A stretch of 51,993 bases of DNA from Acanthamoeba castellanii str. Neff (Eukaryota; Discosea; Longamoebia; Acanthamoebidae), in NCBI RefSeq assembly GCF_000313135.1, contig NW_004457422.1, positions 1 through 51,993 of the forward strand, written 5' to 3'. The position numbers were made by a program, and so were the translations under genes. Shown here piece by piece: positions 36,250-46,536 of this stretch. Every line of letters begins with the position of its first letter. Positions within the stretch are counted from its first letter, which is position 1. Under the pieces are notes generated by a model. That model was not told the origin of the DNA. It saw only the letters and a list, made by a program, of their open reading frames with translations, and searched no databases.

Positions 36250-39200
36250 ATGAGTTCTCGAAGGAGTGTGCTGGATGAGAGTCCAGCATTCGATCCGTCG
36301 CTGCATCGACCCATGATGCCAGCGGGACGCTCGGGTAGCCTCACCTTCGTTAACCTGAGCTCGGCCTCATGTACGCGTTTCCTCCTCCATCTCCAAAGCA
36401 ACGCGGCATCATTTCTTTTTACTCTTTTTTTTTCCACTTCTTACATTCTTTCCCATGCATCTTCACCACACCTCCTCTGCTTGCCCTCCATTTAATATTC
36501 TTTTGCTCTAATCACTTCTTCGCATTCTCTCTCCCCCCATCTCGATGGCTCTACACGCGCAGCTCTGTTTTCGAACCCATCGCCTCCCGTCTCAGGTGGC
36601 GGGCCACCGCTCTCGGGCGGGGGTATGATGGCGCCCATGTCTGGCGGCGGTGGGGCCATGATGGCGCCCATGTCGGGAGGCAGCAGCATCGGCGGCATGC
36701 CGCCCCTGATGCCCAACGTCGTCTCGCCCGCGGGACATCATCCACACCACCACCACCACCAGGCGCAGGCCGCCTATCCGCAGCAGGCCAGCCCCATGGG
36801 CTCCTGGGGCTTCCCGACCAACGCGGCCACCTCCCTCCAGGCCCCACTCCAGCCCGCCGTCCTTCATCAGCCTCATCAGCCGCACTCCCAGCACCACCAG
36901 CAGGGGATACCAATGCCGATGCAGCCGCAGCCCGTGTACCAGCCCCAGCAGCAGCAGCACCCGTCGATGCAGCCGCAGGCGCCGTTCTCGCTGGGCGGCC
37001 CGCCCGGCTCGCAGGGACCGTACGGTCACCACCTCCCGAGCCCGCTCCAGCCGACCCCCGTCGGCGGGCACCCGGCGGCGGCGGCCGGGTGGAATGCTAC
37101 GGCGGCGCAGCACCAGCAGCACCTGGCCTATGGTGGTAGCGGTGGACTGCACTACGCGTCGCCGCCGACCTCGCACGGCAGCGGCGGCTCGCCCTCGCAC
37201 TCCTCGTACTCATCGCCGCCCTCGTCGACTTCGTCGTCGTCCACCACTTCGCCCTCGCCCTCGCCCTCGTCCACGTCGACAATGATGGCCAGCGGCGTCG
37301 GCTTCGGCTATGGAGGCGGCGTCGGCGTCGGTGTCGGGAGCGCTGGCGGCGGTAACGGCTCGTTCAGGCTGGACGAGGCGCAGGAGCGGATGCGACAGCA
37401 GCACGAGCAGATCAGGGCCGAGGAGCGCCTCAAGCAGCAGCAGCTCCACGTCAAGATGCTGCAGGAGGAGCAGCAGCGACATCTGCGCGAAGAGCAGGAG
37501 CGGGAGCGGATCGAGGCGGAGAAGCGCAAGGCCGAACGCGAGGCGCTGCGGCAGGAGGAGGAGCGCAAGCGGCTCGAGGCCCAGCGGGAGCAGGAGCGGC
37601 AGCAGGAGGCGCTGCGCGCCGAGCAGATGCGCATCTTCGAGGAGGTCAGGCAGGCCCAGCTTCGGCAGCAGCATGAGCAGGAACTGCAGCACCAGCGACA
37701 GCAGCAGGAACAGTTTGAGCAACAGCAGAAGATGATACAAGTACGCACCGCACCACACCGCACGACACGACACACAAACAACGCACAACACAATAACATA
37801 ACGTTTCGTGTGCCACAGGAGCAACAGCGACAGCAGGAACAGCTGCGCCTCGAACGGATCCGCTTCGAGGAGGAGCAGAGGCGCGAGGAGGAGGCCGCCC
37901 GGCTGCAGCAGGAGAGGGTCAAGCAAGAAGAGGTACCCACGCCGAAGCCTTTCCCCTGATGGACCATCAATGACCTTCTTCTTCTTCTTCTTCTCTGGGC
38001 GTAGGAACGGAAGCGACAGGACTTGCTGCGTCAGGAGCAGCTGAGGCAGGAGCAGTTCGCCCTGGAACAAAAGAGGCGCGAGGACGCCCTGCAGGAGAAG
38101 CGAAGGCAGGAGCAGCTGCTGCTGGCCCAGCAGGAGAAGCTTCGCCGTGAGCAAGAAGAGTACCCAACGCCCGCCCGCCTGTGTGTCGTCGTGTCGTCGT
38201 GTCGTCGTGTGTGTGGTGTTGACGAAGCGAGGCGCGACAGAGTGGAACAGGAGAAGCTCAGGGCCGAGCAGCGGCTCAACAGCGAGCGAATGCAGCAGGA
38301 GAAGGAGCGGCTGGCGGAGGAGGTGCGGCAGCAGCAGGAGCGGCTGCGGCTCGCCCAAGAGGAGATCCAGCGCGAGAAGGAGAAGATGGCCATCGAGCTC
38401 ATGCGCGAGCAGCAGCGGATTCAGGAGGAGCGACAGCGGCTCCAGGCCGAGCACGAGAAGCTGCGGCAGGAGCGCATGGAGCGCGAGCGCCTCGAGGAGG
38501 AGAGCCGCGTGCGGCACCAAGAGCGCGTGCGGCAGCACCAGGAGCAGCTGGCGCGGCAGCAGGAGGCCATCCGCCAGCAGCAGCAGCAACAGGTGGCCCA
38601 CCTGCGCCAGCAGCAGGAGCAGATGATGCGGAGCCAGGCCCAGGCCCAAGCTCAGCCCCAGCCCCAGCCCCAGCCCCAGGTGAGCCGAACCCAGACGGCT
38701 CCGATTCTCTCCCGGCGGCCCACGCCCCAGGCGCCCCCCGTGCCCACGGTACGCGCCCCAATTTCTCTCATTCTCGAGCACGTTGCAAGCATCGTAGATC
38801 GGAGCTAAAAATTGAAATCATGTTCTTTTTTATGTCCGAAACAGAACGCGAGCTCGTGGTCGCCATTCGGACCGACGTCGGCGGCGGCCGAAGAGCGGCC
38901 CGGAGAGATGAAACCCCGGCCACGCGCCTCTGTGGGGAGCGCCATACTCTCTCGCCCGCCGCCGCACGGCAGCGGCACGGGCTCCCCGAACAAGGCCTCC
39001 ACGCTGGACAGCCCGTTTGGCGGCACTTCTGCTGCCGGTGGCGGCGGCGGGGGCGGCAGGGGCGGCAGTGCCATCCACCAGCGTCCGATCTCGCCGCCGA
39101 ACGCGGCCCAACAAGTCACGCGGCACCCGCGGAAGCCCAGGCACCCGGGCGCGCCGGCGCCGATCGGTGCGCTCCCCGGCAGCCAGGAGCGACAGATCCA

Positions 39201-39650
39201 GGCCGACGCGATGGCGTCGTACGAGGCATACGCGGCCGAGATCGCGCGCAAGCACCGGGTGTCCGACCGCGCCGAGATCATGACCGCCGACACCATGTTC
39301 GACTCCTCGGCGTTCGAGAACAAGCTCGACCTTTATGAGGGTATTGTTACATCACCATCATCACCACCACCATCGCCACTTCTCAGTTTGAGATCGGCTG
39401 ACGTGCTTTGTGCCCTGATTGGTACCGCAGACCACAACGAGCAGCGGAGCGCGTATTACGATGACAGCAGCGATGACGAGAACGGCTTCTACAACGGCAA
39501 CAAGCGGAGCGAGACCAACCCGCCGCAGCCTCGCAGCGGCTCGATCCTCGGTGTCCGAAGCCCACAGGTACAGTACAGTGCCAAGTGGTCACTCTGTATC
39601 CCGTCATACTGATAGGGCTGAACACACACGTCACACACACACACACGACA

Positions 39651-39714
<64 letters not shown>

Positions 39715-42578
39715 TTGGGTGCCAACAGCAGCAGCAACCGGCGGGCCGCACGTTGATCTCCCACAAGACCGGACCCGCCGCGACCTCGGGCAGCGCAGTG
39801 CCCCCGAAACGCGTGCCCAAGCCCATCGTCGCCCTCCGGTACATTCCTCACGTTCCCCTCCTCCTTGGCCCACGCCATCGTTCTGACCACTTTGCTTTTT
39901 CTTCCTTTCTTTTCCTTTTCTTTTCTTCTTTAGAACGGGACCGGCCGGCGCCCCGTCGCACTGGGAGAAGGACGCCGGCGTAGTCAAGGCCAAGGACATA
40001 CCGGGGGCACGGCCCCTGCCCTGTGTCCCGGGCGACCACAACAGGCGACGCAGCACGGGTTCAGCCGAGGGCGAGGACGGTGACGACGATGACAATAACA
40101 ACGAAAGTACGACCCTCATTCACCTCATCGTCCGCCTCAAGGCGATGGTCCAACACACGACACGAATTTGTCATCAATGTGCAGAGAATGAAGGGAACGC
40201 GGAGAAGAAGGGCGGCCTGCGCGCCCTGGTAAAGCACCACACGGGTGCGCTCAAGCGTTCCCCTCGTGCGCCCATCTACAACGACACCGAGCAGCAGCCG
40301 CCACCGCAGCAGCACCCGCGCAGTGCCGGCTTTTCGCATCTCAACGCCTCCGTCGACAGCGCCCACGCCCTCATCGAAGAACTTCAGGTACTGTGTCGTG
40401 TGTGTCGTGTCGTGTGTGTCGTGTGTGTCGTGTGTCGTGTCGTAGAATTGAGTGCAGTGTGTGTCGTATCGTGTGCGGTTGTTGATCCTGTCCCGTGCTT
40501 CAGGAGGTGACGGGCCACAAGGAGGAGGGACAGCCCCGCTCGGCGCCCCTGCCGCGAGCTGTGAGGCAGCTCCCGACGCCATCGCACACGTCGCCACCAC
40601 CGGCCACGCCTCCCCGCAGTGCCAGCAAGTCCCTCCCGCCCGTGCCGGTCAAGAACCCTCCCACCGCTGGTACAGTCAGCTCCGCACCACCCTCGTCGTG
40701 TGTGCCGCGTGTGTAGCAGTTGTCGCGTGTGCCGTGTGTAGTCAGTCGACTGACCCAACAACACTTGCAGCCGGGCGACAGTTGCCGCCGAAAAAGGCCC
40801 CGCTGCCGCCCGTACCGCGTAAGGCTCTGTCGCGAGAGGAAGCAGCGCTCATTTTCCAAACCAGATGGCGCAGCTCGCGCATGCGTCGACAATACACCCA
40901 AATCAGTGCGTTCACCCACCTTTCACGCAGCACACGCGACACGCACACGCGACACACGCCTCCGCATACGACTTTCTCGCTTATCCACACACAGCACTGC
41001 GCACACGCGTGGCTCGCGAAATCTATTCGTCCGAGCTGGTCTACGTCCAGAGTCTGGGCGTCACGATCGACGTCTTTTTGAAGCCTCTGCGAAGGGCCGC
41101 CGAGCAGAGCAAGCCGATCATTTTGTCAGCCGACATCGCGTCGGTGTTCGGCAACCTGGAGGAGATCTACGCCTACCACCTGCAGATGGTCTCCAAGCTC
41201 GAGTCGCGCATCACCCGGTGGAACATCGAGACCCAGATCGGCGACACCTTTTTGGACATGGTACGCCGCACTTCATTCATTCATTCATTCATTCATTCGG
41301 TCGTCTGCTTACAACGAAACACGACACGACACGACACGACCAACGACACACAGAAACAAGACTTTATCATGCTGTACAGTTCATACATAAACCACTACGA
41401 CCAGGCCCTGGAGACGATCGGGCGATGCAAGGACCTCAAGACGTGGCGGGCCTTCATCCAGCGCTGCAACCAGCACCCCGAGTGCGGCGGCCTCTCGCTC
41501 GAGTCGTTCCTCATCCTGCCCGTGCAGAGGGTCACGCGCTACGTCATCCTCCTCCGGGTACACGCCAGCCGCCACATTAAATGAAACCCGTCGCAATGAC
41601 GGCGACCGCCACCTTAACGGCGCGAGGGCTGACCCCGCTTTGCGTGGCGGTGAGCAGGACCTGCGGCAGAAGACGCCGGAGAACCACGTCGACTACCAGA
41701 ACATCAACGCCGCGCAGACGTACATGGACAACATCTGCTATCAGGTCAATGAGAACAAGCGTAGCGCCGAGAACCTGAAGAAGCAAATGGACGTCCTTGC
41801 GTACGCCCACCCTCTCCGCACCACACGCACACGCACACGCACACGCACACGCACACGCACACGCACACGCACACGGTGTCACACTTATCAATATCGCCTC
41901 TCACGTGTCTAGGTCGTTGCAAGCAAAGATGAAGCCCAAGGACATGGTGCGAGACCTGGTCGATCAGAATCGTGTGTTCGTCAAGCAGGTGGTGGTCACC
42001 CTCTATGATCAGGACAGCGACAAGAGACGCGAGGTGCGCACACCATGCACCACACACACACACGACACACACACACACGACACACGACACACGACACACG
42101 ACACACGACACACGACACACGACACACGACACACACACACACACACACACAGAGCCAAGTGCGACGCGAATGCTCACCTTTCTATCTTCTGTGTTCTATT
42201 TCTTTTTGGTTGTTGTTTTCCCACAGGTGTGCTTGTTTGTGTTCAACGATCAGCTGCTGGTGACGAAGGGCGACATCAAGAAGGACCGCTTCCAAATCAT
42301 CGCCAAATTCACGCGCGACGACATCAACTTCCGCCTCGAAATCATGGCTGACACTGACGGTTCGGTCCCTGTGCGCCATGTGTGTCGTGTTGTGTATGTA
42401 ACGCTGTCGTGTTGTGTGTTGCTTCAACTTACATGGGTTGCGTTGTGCAGACTTCATGGGACAACAGATAAAGAACGCCTTCGTGCTGCACACGCCACGA
42501 GTGTCCTATCTCTTCTTCTGCATCTCGGCCGAGGAGCGCAATCTTCTCTTCGAGCAGATAAGGTCCATCTTCAGATGA
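36250..42578 (+). CDS. Large coiled-coil/IQ RhoGEF (DH-PH) protein
   Basis: Predicted exchange factor for Rho/Rac GTPases. It starts MSSRRSVLDESPAF at 36250. Early exons are 36250-36370, 36563-37740, 37819-37932, 38005-38159 and 38241 onward. Order: Pro/Gly/His-rich leader (HHPHHHHHQAQAAY), a long Glu/Gln/Arg coiled coil (about 37370-38640), Ser/Pro-rich linkers, an acidic GEDGDDDDNNN stretch, Pro-rich SH3-ligand-like KKAPLPPVPRK, and an IQ motif (AALIFQTRWRSSRMRRQY) for calmodulin-type light chains. The DH domain runs from REIYSSELVYVQSLGVTID through ESFLILPVQRVTRYVILLR to INAAQTYMDNICYQVNENKR. The PH region includes VCLFVFNDQLLVTKGDIK and IRSIFR before TGA 42576-42578. The span could hide two genes, but no internal stop or promoter is evident. 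Confidence 0.83.
39651..39712. repeat. (CA)n microsatellite in a RhoGEF intron
   Basis: Nearly perfect CA dinucleotide run of about 30 units, between an upstream exon and a GTGCCAACAG-type acceptor region. Confidence 0.9.
41822..41874. repeat. (CACACG)n hexanucleotide repeat in a RhoGEF intron
   Basis: About nine perfect CACACG units in the intron within the DH-to-PH part of the gene. Confidence 0.9.
42059..42150. repeat. Intronic ACACACGACACACG tandem repeats
   Basis: CA dinucleotides alternating with GACACAC units in the next RhoGEF intron, right after the donor. Confidence 0.85.
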
Positions 42579-42656
42579 TCGACTCGTCATCTTCATCTCC
42601 TCCTGCAACACTCCACCAGAGATACGAGATAAAAGTAAATAATTTATACTGTCACG

Positions 42657-42662
42657 AATAAA
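42657..42662 (+). terminator. Candidate AATAAA polyadenylation signal
   Basis: AATAAA 79 bp downstream of the RhoGEF stop codon. Confidence 0.55.
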
Positions 42663-43159
42663 CCAACCAGAGAATGACCACAACAACCAACAACACCCAA
42701 CTGGGTTCCCAGTTGGCAAAAAGCAGAAGTTATAATCATTTGTTGTGATTAAAACTGTTGCAGATAGCAATGGAGATGACACGTGCACCAGGTACTTGTC
42801 CAGGTCCTGACAACCGGTAGGCAGGTCCGGTTGCGGGAGGAAATCTGGTTTACCGCCTGCGGCGATTAGTTTGTTGCTCCAACACAGCTCCTGCCAATCA
42901 CTGACCAGTTTAATTTCAAATGCGCTTGGGTCACACCAATGGGGTCGTGTGATTCACTCTGCCCGTCAGGCAACCGGCTTGTGATTGTTGTCTCCCGTGA
43001 CCTAAACATCATCGTGCTCATAATTGGTCACTTTGAAAACAAGCACAGTTTACTTCATCTCCGATTGGCCCTTGGTTTCTTTGGTTGTGGGTGGATCGGA
43101 CTCCGTTCCACCTAGACCGCACCCAATCCGCGTCACTCCGGCCCACCTCCTCCACCCCA

Positions 43160-43164
43160 TATAA
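43160..43164 (+). promoter_or_regulatory. TATA element of the secreted 307-aa protein gene
   Basis: CCATATAACC at about 43157-43166, 92 bp before the ATG. A CA-rich 5' leader (CAACAACAACATC-type) follows. The arrangement suggests a well-expressed gene, which is an inference. Confidence 0.6.
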
Positions 43165-43251
43165 CCAGACTTAGTTGGTCGTGTTCCAGCATCAGTACCC
43201 CAACACAACAAACATCAACAAACCACCACAACAACTATCATCAACATCATC

Positions 43252-44366
43252 ATGAAGTTGTGCACCGCGTTCGTCTTCTTGTGTGTTGTGGGCACTGCGC
43301 TGGCCGCCACCACGCTCAACCTCAACAGCCAGCTGAAGGGCAGCCTGGTGGAGGGCTCCCAGCAGTACACCTTCTCCTACTCGCACGACACCAGCTCCAA
43401 GTACCAGTTCATCTACGTGCTGCCCGAGCTGAGCACGGACGCCGACCACCCGGTGGTGACCATCGACAAGACCAACGTGCTCGACTTCCAGGCCAACATC
43501 CAGTGCTCGGCGTCGGCCAGCTCGAGCGAGAGCCAGGTCAAGTGCGCCTACTCGTTCCAGGGCTGCGTGAAGACGACCGAGCCCGAGCTCTACACGATCA
43601 CCGTCAAGCCGCCGGGAGTTGCCACCACGGCCAACCTCAACTTCACCATCGGCTCGCTCAACGTCGCCGCAGGCCTGAGCGCCTCGGTCAAGGCCCTCAC
43701 CAAGCAGACCACCTGCTGCGGCTTCGGTGGTGCCTCGTGGCACTACGTCAAGGCCTCGGGCGCCGAGGTCATCAACTCTGTCTCGCTCACCCTCACCAAG
43801 GGCTCCCTCAGTACGCCCCCCTCCCTCCTTCTTCTACGCTTTAGAATGGTTGAGTAGAACATGTCATCTCATTGTTATGTTGATGTTGTGGTTTGATTCG
43901 GTGTAGCCACCTCGACCCTGAGCTCGGGCACTGCGGCTCTGACCAAACTCCTGCCCCCCGGCATCTTCGTCATCCCCGACACCAGCTTGTGCTTCGACCT
44001 CAGCCTCGCCAGCCTGCTCAAGCTCGGCAAGGACATCACCAACTACGCCAAGGCTCTCACCAAGTTCAGCGTGTACGTCGCGTCGCTCCTCCTTCTTGCA
44101 CTCCCACCATTCCCGAAATTCCCGTCTCATTTTATCTCTCCTGTGCAACCAATCAAAACCTCATTAGTGACCTGTCGGCCGACTCCGAGACCAAAACCCT
44201 GAAGGTGAACCTCGACAGCAAGGTGGCTCTGCCCGGCGTCAGCTACTGGGTGCTCGTGGTGCCCAACTCCGACAGCAGCGCCGAGTACTCCATCTCGACC
44301 GAGATCTCGGGCTCCAGCACCAGCTCGGCTGCCTCCCTCTCCACCCCCTTCAGCGCCCTCTTCTAA
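43252..44366 (+). CDS. Secreted protein of unknown function (307 aa, 3 exons)
   Basis: Exons 43252-43810, 43907-44072 and 44168-44366 splice in phase to 307 residues. MKLCTAFVFLCVVGTALAAT is a canonical signal peptide with AxA cleavage. The mature part is Ser/Thr/Val-rich and beta-prone. Cysteines occur in QCSAS, VKCAYSFQGCVK, TTCCGFGG and SLCFDLS. It has PGV(S/A) turns and ends in a Ser-rich stretch (SGSSTSSAASLSTPFSALF) whose short hydrophobic end hints at a possible GPI anchor. I do not recognise the family; it could be a surface or cyst-wall-type protein, unproven. Codon use is extremely GC3-biased (AAG, CTC, GTC, ACC), consistent with high expression. Confidence 0.82.
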
Positions 44367-44452
44367 AGAAGGAAGCCCTCACTGGCCGCGGCTCGGCCCA
44401 CTGTGGCCACCGCCCGTGAATTATTTCTTTATTTATTTGTGAATTTATTTGT

Positions 44453-44458
44453 AATAAA
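44453..44458 (+). terminator. Candidate AATAAA polyadenylation signal
   Basis: GTAATAAAC 87 bp after the stop of the secreted 307-aa protein, in an AT-rich 3' UTR. Confidence 0.6.
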
Positions 44459-44575
44459 CTCACATTTGGCATAACTAATTCTTCTTGAAGCAATCCTTCT
44501 TTTCTTTGAATAATAATAATAATAATCATCATAATAATAAACTGTGCTTAAGAGTGAGAGTAATGGGTGATTCAT

Positions 44576-45587
44576 TTACACGTTCCACACGATGGTGGGG
44601 AAGCAGTCCTCCTCAACCTCCTTGGGGAACGTCGACTCGCCGCTTCGCCATCGAGGCTCGAGCTCGCGCAGCTGCTCCAGGTAGAGCTTGTGCGGGTACA
44701 CGATCGGACGTCTGTGGACGTGTGCGCACGCGCCGATGTGTAAGCACCACCGTACAACGCCACCGAAAAAAAAAAAAAAACAAACAAAAAAAAACAATCA
44801 CCACATGGTGGCAAGACTTGCGCACCGCTCCCGGACTCGGTCTACGGCGTCCTTGAGGCTGTAGTTCTCGTACTTGACCAGGTAGGCGATGACCTGGCGA
44901 GAGAGACGAGAGAAAGGAGTGGTCTGAGTGACGTTCGCGGATGAAAGAAAAGAGAGCTTTCATGGGTCCAGCGTACGACGGTGGGAGATCGGTTGACGCC
45001 CATCTGGCAGTGGACCAGCACCTTGGCCTCGCGCTCCTTCACCAGCTCTGTCTCCACCAACGATCAGCTGAGCCACACGCACACGCGCAAACGATCGCAC
45101 GCACACGCACACGCATACGCACACGCACACGCGCAAACGATCGCACACGCACACGCACACGCACACGCACACGCAAAGGCTGATGGTGAGTACGAAGGAA
45201 CTCGAAGCAGGACGTGAGCTTCTTGTCGAGCTTGTCAGTGCCATAGTCGCTCAGCGGTATGATCTCGAACTGGTCCTTAGGGATGTCGCTCGGGTAGCGG
45301 CCACCCACCACATTCAGCACGTGCGTGATGCCTGGTGAGGCCAACGCATGCTCACAGGTCAGCACCCAAAGTCATACGACAGACGGCACCACAGGGCACA
45401 CGAACACCAGATGAAAGAAAGATGGTGATGCAGTGGAGGAGTTTGCGAGATTATCGGGGCGATTTGACAGCATACCCAAAGATTTGAGGTTGTCGCTGTC
45501 GAAGTAGTGATACTTGGAGCCCAGGTAGAGCCACGACAGAATCTCAGACGGACCCGACGCCTTCGTCTCCTCGATTTCGCCCTCCAT
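44576..45587 (-). CDS. Dual-specificity protein phosphatase (174 aa, 5 exons)
   Basis: Small cysteine-based phosphatase removing phosphate from Tyr/Ser/Thr or other substrates. Exons 45476-45587, 45194-45331, 44977-45047, 44826-44893 and 44576-44711 splice to 174 residues. The DSP core shows SEILSWLYLGSKYHYFDSDN, GITHVLNVVGGRYP, the general-acid region IPLSDYGTDKL, and the catalytic P-loop VLVHCQMGVNRSPTVV (HCxxGxxRS with all key residues). It ends VIAYLVKYENYSLKDAVDRV, then RPIVYPHKLYLEQLRELEP. The length fits an atypical, stand-alone DSP with no kinase-binding or lipid domain. One intron is filled with CACACG repeats. Confidence 0.93.
45073..45175. repeat. (ACACGC)n repeats in a DSP intron
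   Basis: Two blocks of CACACG hexamers separated by the repeated spacer GCGCAAACGATCGCAC, so the whole unit appears partly duplicated. Confidence 0.85.
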
Positions 45588-45723
45588 CTCGAAGTTACAA
45601 ACGGATGTACAAAATTTGGAAGAAACAAAAGAAAATTAAAACACAGGGGCCAAAGGGCAAAAGGGAAGGGAAAGCAAAAGGGAAAGTGACGCAGTGTATG
45701 ACGTACGAGAAGAAGTTATGAGT

Positions 45724-45727
45724 AAAA
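45724..45727 (-). terminator. Pol III T-run terminator of the 5S gene
   Basis: TTTT on the minus strand directly at the 3' end of the 5S rRNA, the normal Pol III stop. Confidence 0.75.
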
Positions 45728-45845
45728 GGATACGGCACGGTGGATTCCCGGGTGGTCGCCCACCCCAGTACTAACACCGCCTGGCGCAGCTTAACTTCGC
45801 TGTTCGGATGGGAAGCGGTGCTTTCTGCGCAGTATGGCCGTATCC
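45727..45845 (-). rRNA. 5S rRNA
   Basis: Minus-strand 119-nt sequence beginning GGATACGGCCATACTGCGC and ending GTGCCGTATCCT, with terminal helix complementarity (GGATACGG with the 3' CCGTATCC). It contains the canonical CCCATCCGAACAGCG loop B/C region and AGTTAAGC internal control region (box A and C area), followed by TTTT. It appears intact and dispersed, not in an rDNA tandem array. 5S genes are transcribed by Pol III via TFIIIA. Confidence 0.95.
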
Positions 45846-45890
45846 ATCAGGCATAGATAGGTCTCTCCATTCACATGCTACCGCCCGTGT

Positions 45891-46039
45891 AAATAACAAT
45901 ACAGGCGCTCGATAAGAGTCTTGTAATTGGAATGAGTACAATTTAAACCCCTTAACGAGTAACAATTGGAGGGCAAGTCTGGTGCCAGCAGCCGCGGTAA
46001 TTCCAGCTCCAATAGCGTATATTAAAGTTGTTGCAGTTA
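45891..46039 (+). rRNA. 18S (SSU) rRNA fragment, about 149 bp, displaced
   Basis: Bases from AAATAACAATACAGGCGCTC to GTTGTTGCAGTTA match the central 5' domain of eukaryotic 18S rRNA. The universal 530-loop GTGCCAGCAGCCGCGGTAA is at 45982-46000 and GAATGAGTACAATTTAAACC lies upstream. Neither flank continues as 18S rRNA: the left side is unrelated and the right side runs into a truncated 5S-like end. It therefore cannot be a functional rRNA gene and is a displaced fragment. Confidence 0.93.
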
Positions 46040-46067
46040 TCCAAGTGCGTTGTACTCCATTCCCCCA

Positions 46068-46089
46068 GGAATCCACCGTGCCGTATCCT
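46068..46089 (+). pseudogene. Truncated 5S rRNA 3' end, inverted relative to the intact 5S gene
   Basis: The 22 bp GGAATCCACCGTGCCGTATC plus CT are the exact reverse complement of 45727-45748, the 3' end of the intact 5S gene. Weaker similarity to 5S (GTGCGTTGTACTCC versus GTGTTAGTACTGGG) may extend to about 46046. A T-rich CTTTT follows at 46092-46096, like a residual Pol III terminator. Confidence 0.85.
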
Positions 46090-46536
46090 CCTTTTGCTGC
46101 TTCTCTCTCTCTCTCTCTTCCTTTTTTTGCATGCTTCCACCCTACTCCTCTTAGCCTGAGCAACTATCACTTTAGTTGCATTGGCCATTGGTGTTTACGG
46201 GAGCCACCACCTGCCCACCCACCACACTGACTTCGAAATCATGATGTACTCATACTTGCCCACCTGCCCACCCAAGCAAGGAAGCAGGGATCAAGGTTGA
46301 AGTGAGGAAAACCACAAAGAAGAGGAGTGATGAACCTTGAAAGCCACAGAGAGCATTCACTACTTGGAGTGGAAATCCAGTTCAACAATGGTTCCTCTTT
46401 CTCATCTCCATAGCGTGCACACCACTTCGGGTTCCTGCCTGGCGGCCCGAAAGTGTGTAAAAATTCTCAGTATTTTCGCAGTTTTGAGATATTTAAACAT
46501 ATAAATGACTTGGAGTATGTTTGTTATTCATTACTC

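Larger units (their letters stand above)
42579..43251. other. Intergenic region upstream of the secreted 307-aa protein
   Basis: Carries the RhoGEF 3' UTR with AATAAA at 42657-42662, then about 500 bp without open coding potential, then the TATA element of the next gene. Inverted CCAAT-like GATTGGCCC lies near 43063. Confidence 0.55.
45588..46536. other. Region with 5S rRNA gene and rRNA-derived fragments, otherwise non-coding
   Basis: Contains the 5S gene, an 18S fragment and a truncated inverted 5S end (separate entries). A CT run lies at about 46104-46121. Bases 46130-46536 show no gene and form the upstream region of the F-box/ankyrin gene. Confidence 0.7.

Noticed and set aside
39651..39712. 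Long frames coding poly(His-Thr) or poly(Cys-Val) through CA/GT arrays
   Set aside because: They are open only because dinucleotide repeats lack stops. They lie within introns flanked by clear splice sites.
45850..46100. Start of a full rDNA unit
   Set aside because: Only about 149 bp of 18S is present, with unrelated flanks; no 5.8S, ITS or 28S sequence follows.
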